Assembly: GCA_029934915.1 (NCBI GenBank)
Contig: JAOZLI010000016.1
Coordinates: forward strand, 1 to 8,051
DNA: 8,051 nucleotides
Reading direction: 5' to 3'
Origin: Desulfocapsa sp.
GTDB lineage: Bacteria > Desulfobacterota > Desulfobulbia > Desulfobulbales > Desulfocapsaceae
The notes under the pieces were generated by a model, which was given only the letters and a program-made list of their open reading frames with translations, was not told the DNA's origin and ran no database searches. Positions 7,329 to 8,051 of this stretch are shown piece by piece. Positions within the stretch are counted from its first letter, which is position 1. Every line of letters begins with the position of its first letter. Made by a program: the position numbers and the translations under genes.

Positions 7329-8051
7329 CTACTTGTTATCCCTGAGCGCCTGAATCAGATCAGCTGGAGCATCAGAACCAAAGTGCTGGTTATACCTCTC
7401 GTTCATCTTTCCATCCCGTATCTGGTGGACCAAAAAAAGATTCAGATAATTGATCCAGGCCAGTTCACTTCTCTTCGCAATCATGCCAACAACATCATCA
7501 TAATTGGGTACAAAGGGGCCAGCCACGTAATCCTTAAACTCCTTGGTCTGCAGCTTAGTGGCGATATTTGTGTTGGTGGAGATAACTGCGTCAACCTTTC
7601 CCTGATACAATCCGAGATAGGCATCATTTTCAGATTTAAAAGAGGTGTAATTGGACTTTCCCCAGCCTTTTTTCTCTGCATAGGCGAGATATTCGGTTTC
7701 ATAGGTAGTACCAAGAGCAGCACCGACCTTAACATTCTTCAGGTCATCAAATGTATTGACGCCACTGTCTTTCTTGGAAATCACCTGAAACTTAAAGATA
7801 AAGTAGGGATAGGAAAAACCAACCGATTTTGCCCTTTCCAGGGTATCAGAAGTAGAACCGATAACAACATCTGTTTTTCCTGATACCAGTGAGGGAATTC
7901 GATCTCCCCAGGTAAGATTCATAACTTCCGCTTTCACTCCAAGGGCGGCGGCTAAATCATTACAATAATCGACATCAAATCCCGCGGGCTTATTCTCCTG
8001 GTTAAAATAACCCATGGGAGGGAAGTCAAGAACCACACCACAGTTTAAGAC
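7329..8051 (-). CDS. ABC transporter substrate-binding protein (SBP_bac_3 family), 5'-truncated by window edge
   Basis: This is the periplasmic receptor that delivers substrate to the permeases. The last 240 residues are visible and the frame stays open to base 8051. A possible GTG at 8036 lies inside the first conserved beta strand (CGVVLDFPPMGYF), so the true start with its signal peptide is beyond the edge. Family landmarks in order are GFDVDYCNDLAAALG, a WGDRIPSLVSGKTDVVIG segment, DTLERAKSVGFSYPYF with the Arg (codon 7835-7833) that binds the ligand carboxylate, GAALGTTYE, and the second-domain strand VDAVISTNTNIATK. In that last segment the Asp that usually contacts the alpha-ammonium group (for example GlnH HDTPN) aligns with Thr/Asn (7577-7572). 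The ligand therefore may not be a standard alpha-amino acid, or may be held differently. Folding elements otherwise look intact. The gene heads the importer genes seen here. Confidence 0.94.
   Translation of the reverse strand, partial: VLNCGVVLDFPPMGYFNQENKPAGFDVDYCNDLAAALGVKAEVMNLTWGDRIPSLVSGKTDVVIGSTSDTLERAKSVGFSYPYFIFKFQVISKKDSGVNTFDDLKNVKVGAALGTTYETEYLAYAEKKGWGKSNYTSFKSENDAYLGLYQGKVDAVISTNTNIATKLQTKEFKDYVAGPFVPNYDDVVGMIAKRSELAWINYLNLFLVHQIRDGKMNERYNQHFGSDAPADLIQALRDNK

Noticed and set aside
8034..8036. GTG as the start of the substrate-binding protein
   Set aside because: The frame stays open to the window edge and this Val lies inside the conserved first strand; a start here would remove the signal peptide.

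Overview
The window looks like an ordinary stretch of a bacterial chromosome with moderate GC (judged by eye). A Gram-negative host is suggested by the decarboxylase beta subunit, by a hybrid histidine kinase with an extracytoplasmic sensor, and by an H-box of the AHRFNN type, which I associate with sulfate-reducing or related Desulfobacterota (for example Desulfobulbales). That placement is an inference from family resemblance only. No rRNA, tRNA, CRISPR, insertion sequence, phage gene or replication origin was seen.

Layout. The left half is read on the plus strand. It holds the 3' part of a sodium-pumping decarboxylase beta subunit (OadB/GcdB/MmdB family, cut by the left edge, ending at 969). 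A 268-nt non-coding gap follows, containing a long, widely spaced inverted repeat. Then comes a 1018-residue hybrid sensor histidine kinase (1238-4294) with the order TM - Cache-like sensor - TM - PAS - PAS - HisKA - HATPase - receiver. The right half is read on the minus strand and is a polar amino-acid ABC importer operon. In transcription order it has a periplasmic binding protein (cut by the right edge), two membrane permeases, a GlnQ-type ATPase, and a DMT/EamA-family transporter. The two halves converge with only 19 nt between the stop codons.

How the genes work together. The binding protein captures a small solute in the periplasm, the two permeases form the channel, and the ATPase drives import. 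The last four cistrons overlap by 1 or 4 nt (TGATG or ATGA junctions), so they are very probably translationally coupled. The DMT carrier is therefore probably made together with the importer, perhaps to export an excess substrate or product. The kinase has its own receiver but no separate response regulator in view. Its link to either neighbour is unproven.

No clearly new system is visible. The points most worth a second look are these: the binding protein seems to lack the Asp that normally holds the ligand alpha-ammonium group; both permeases have a diverged EAA loop without the Glu; the 1011-1104 inverted repeat is unexplained; and the kinase start lacks a Shine-Dalgarno and sits 3 nt after an in-frame small ORF.
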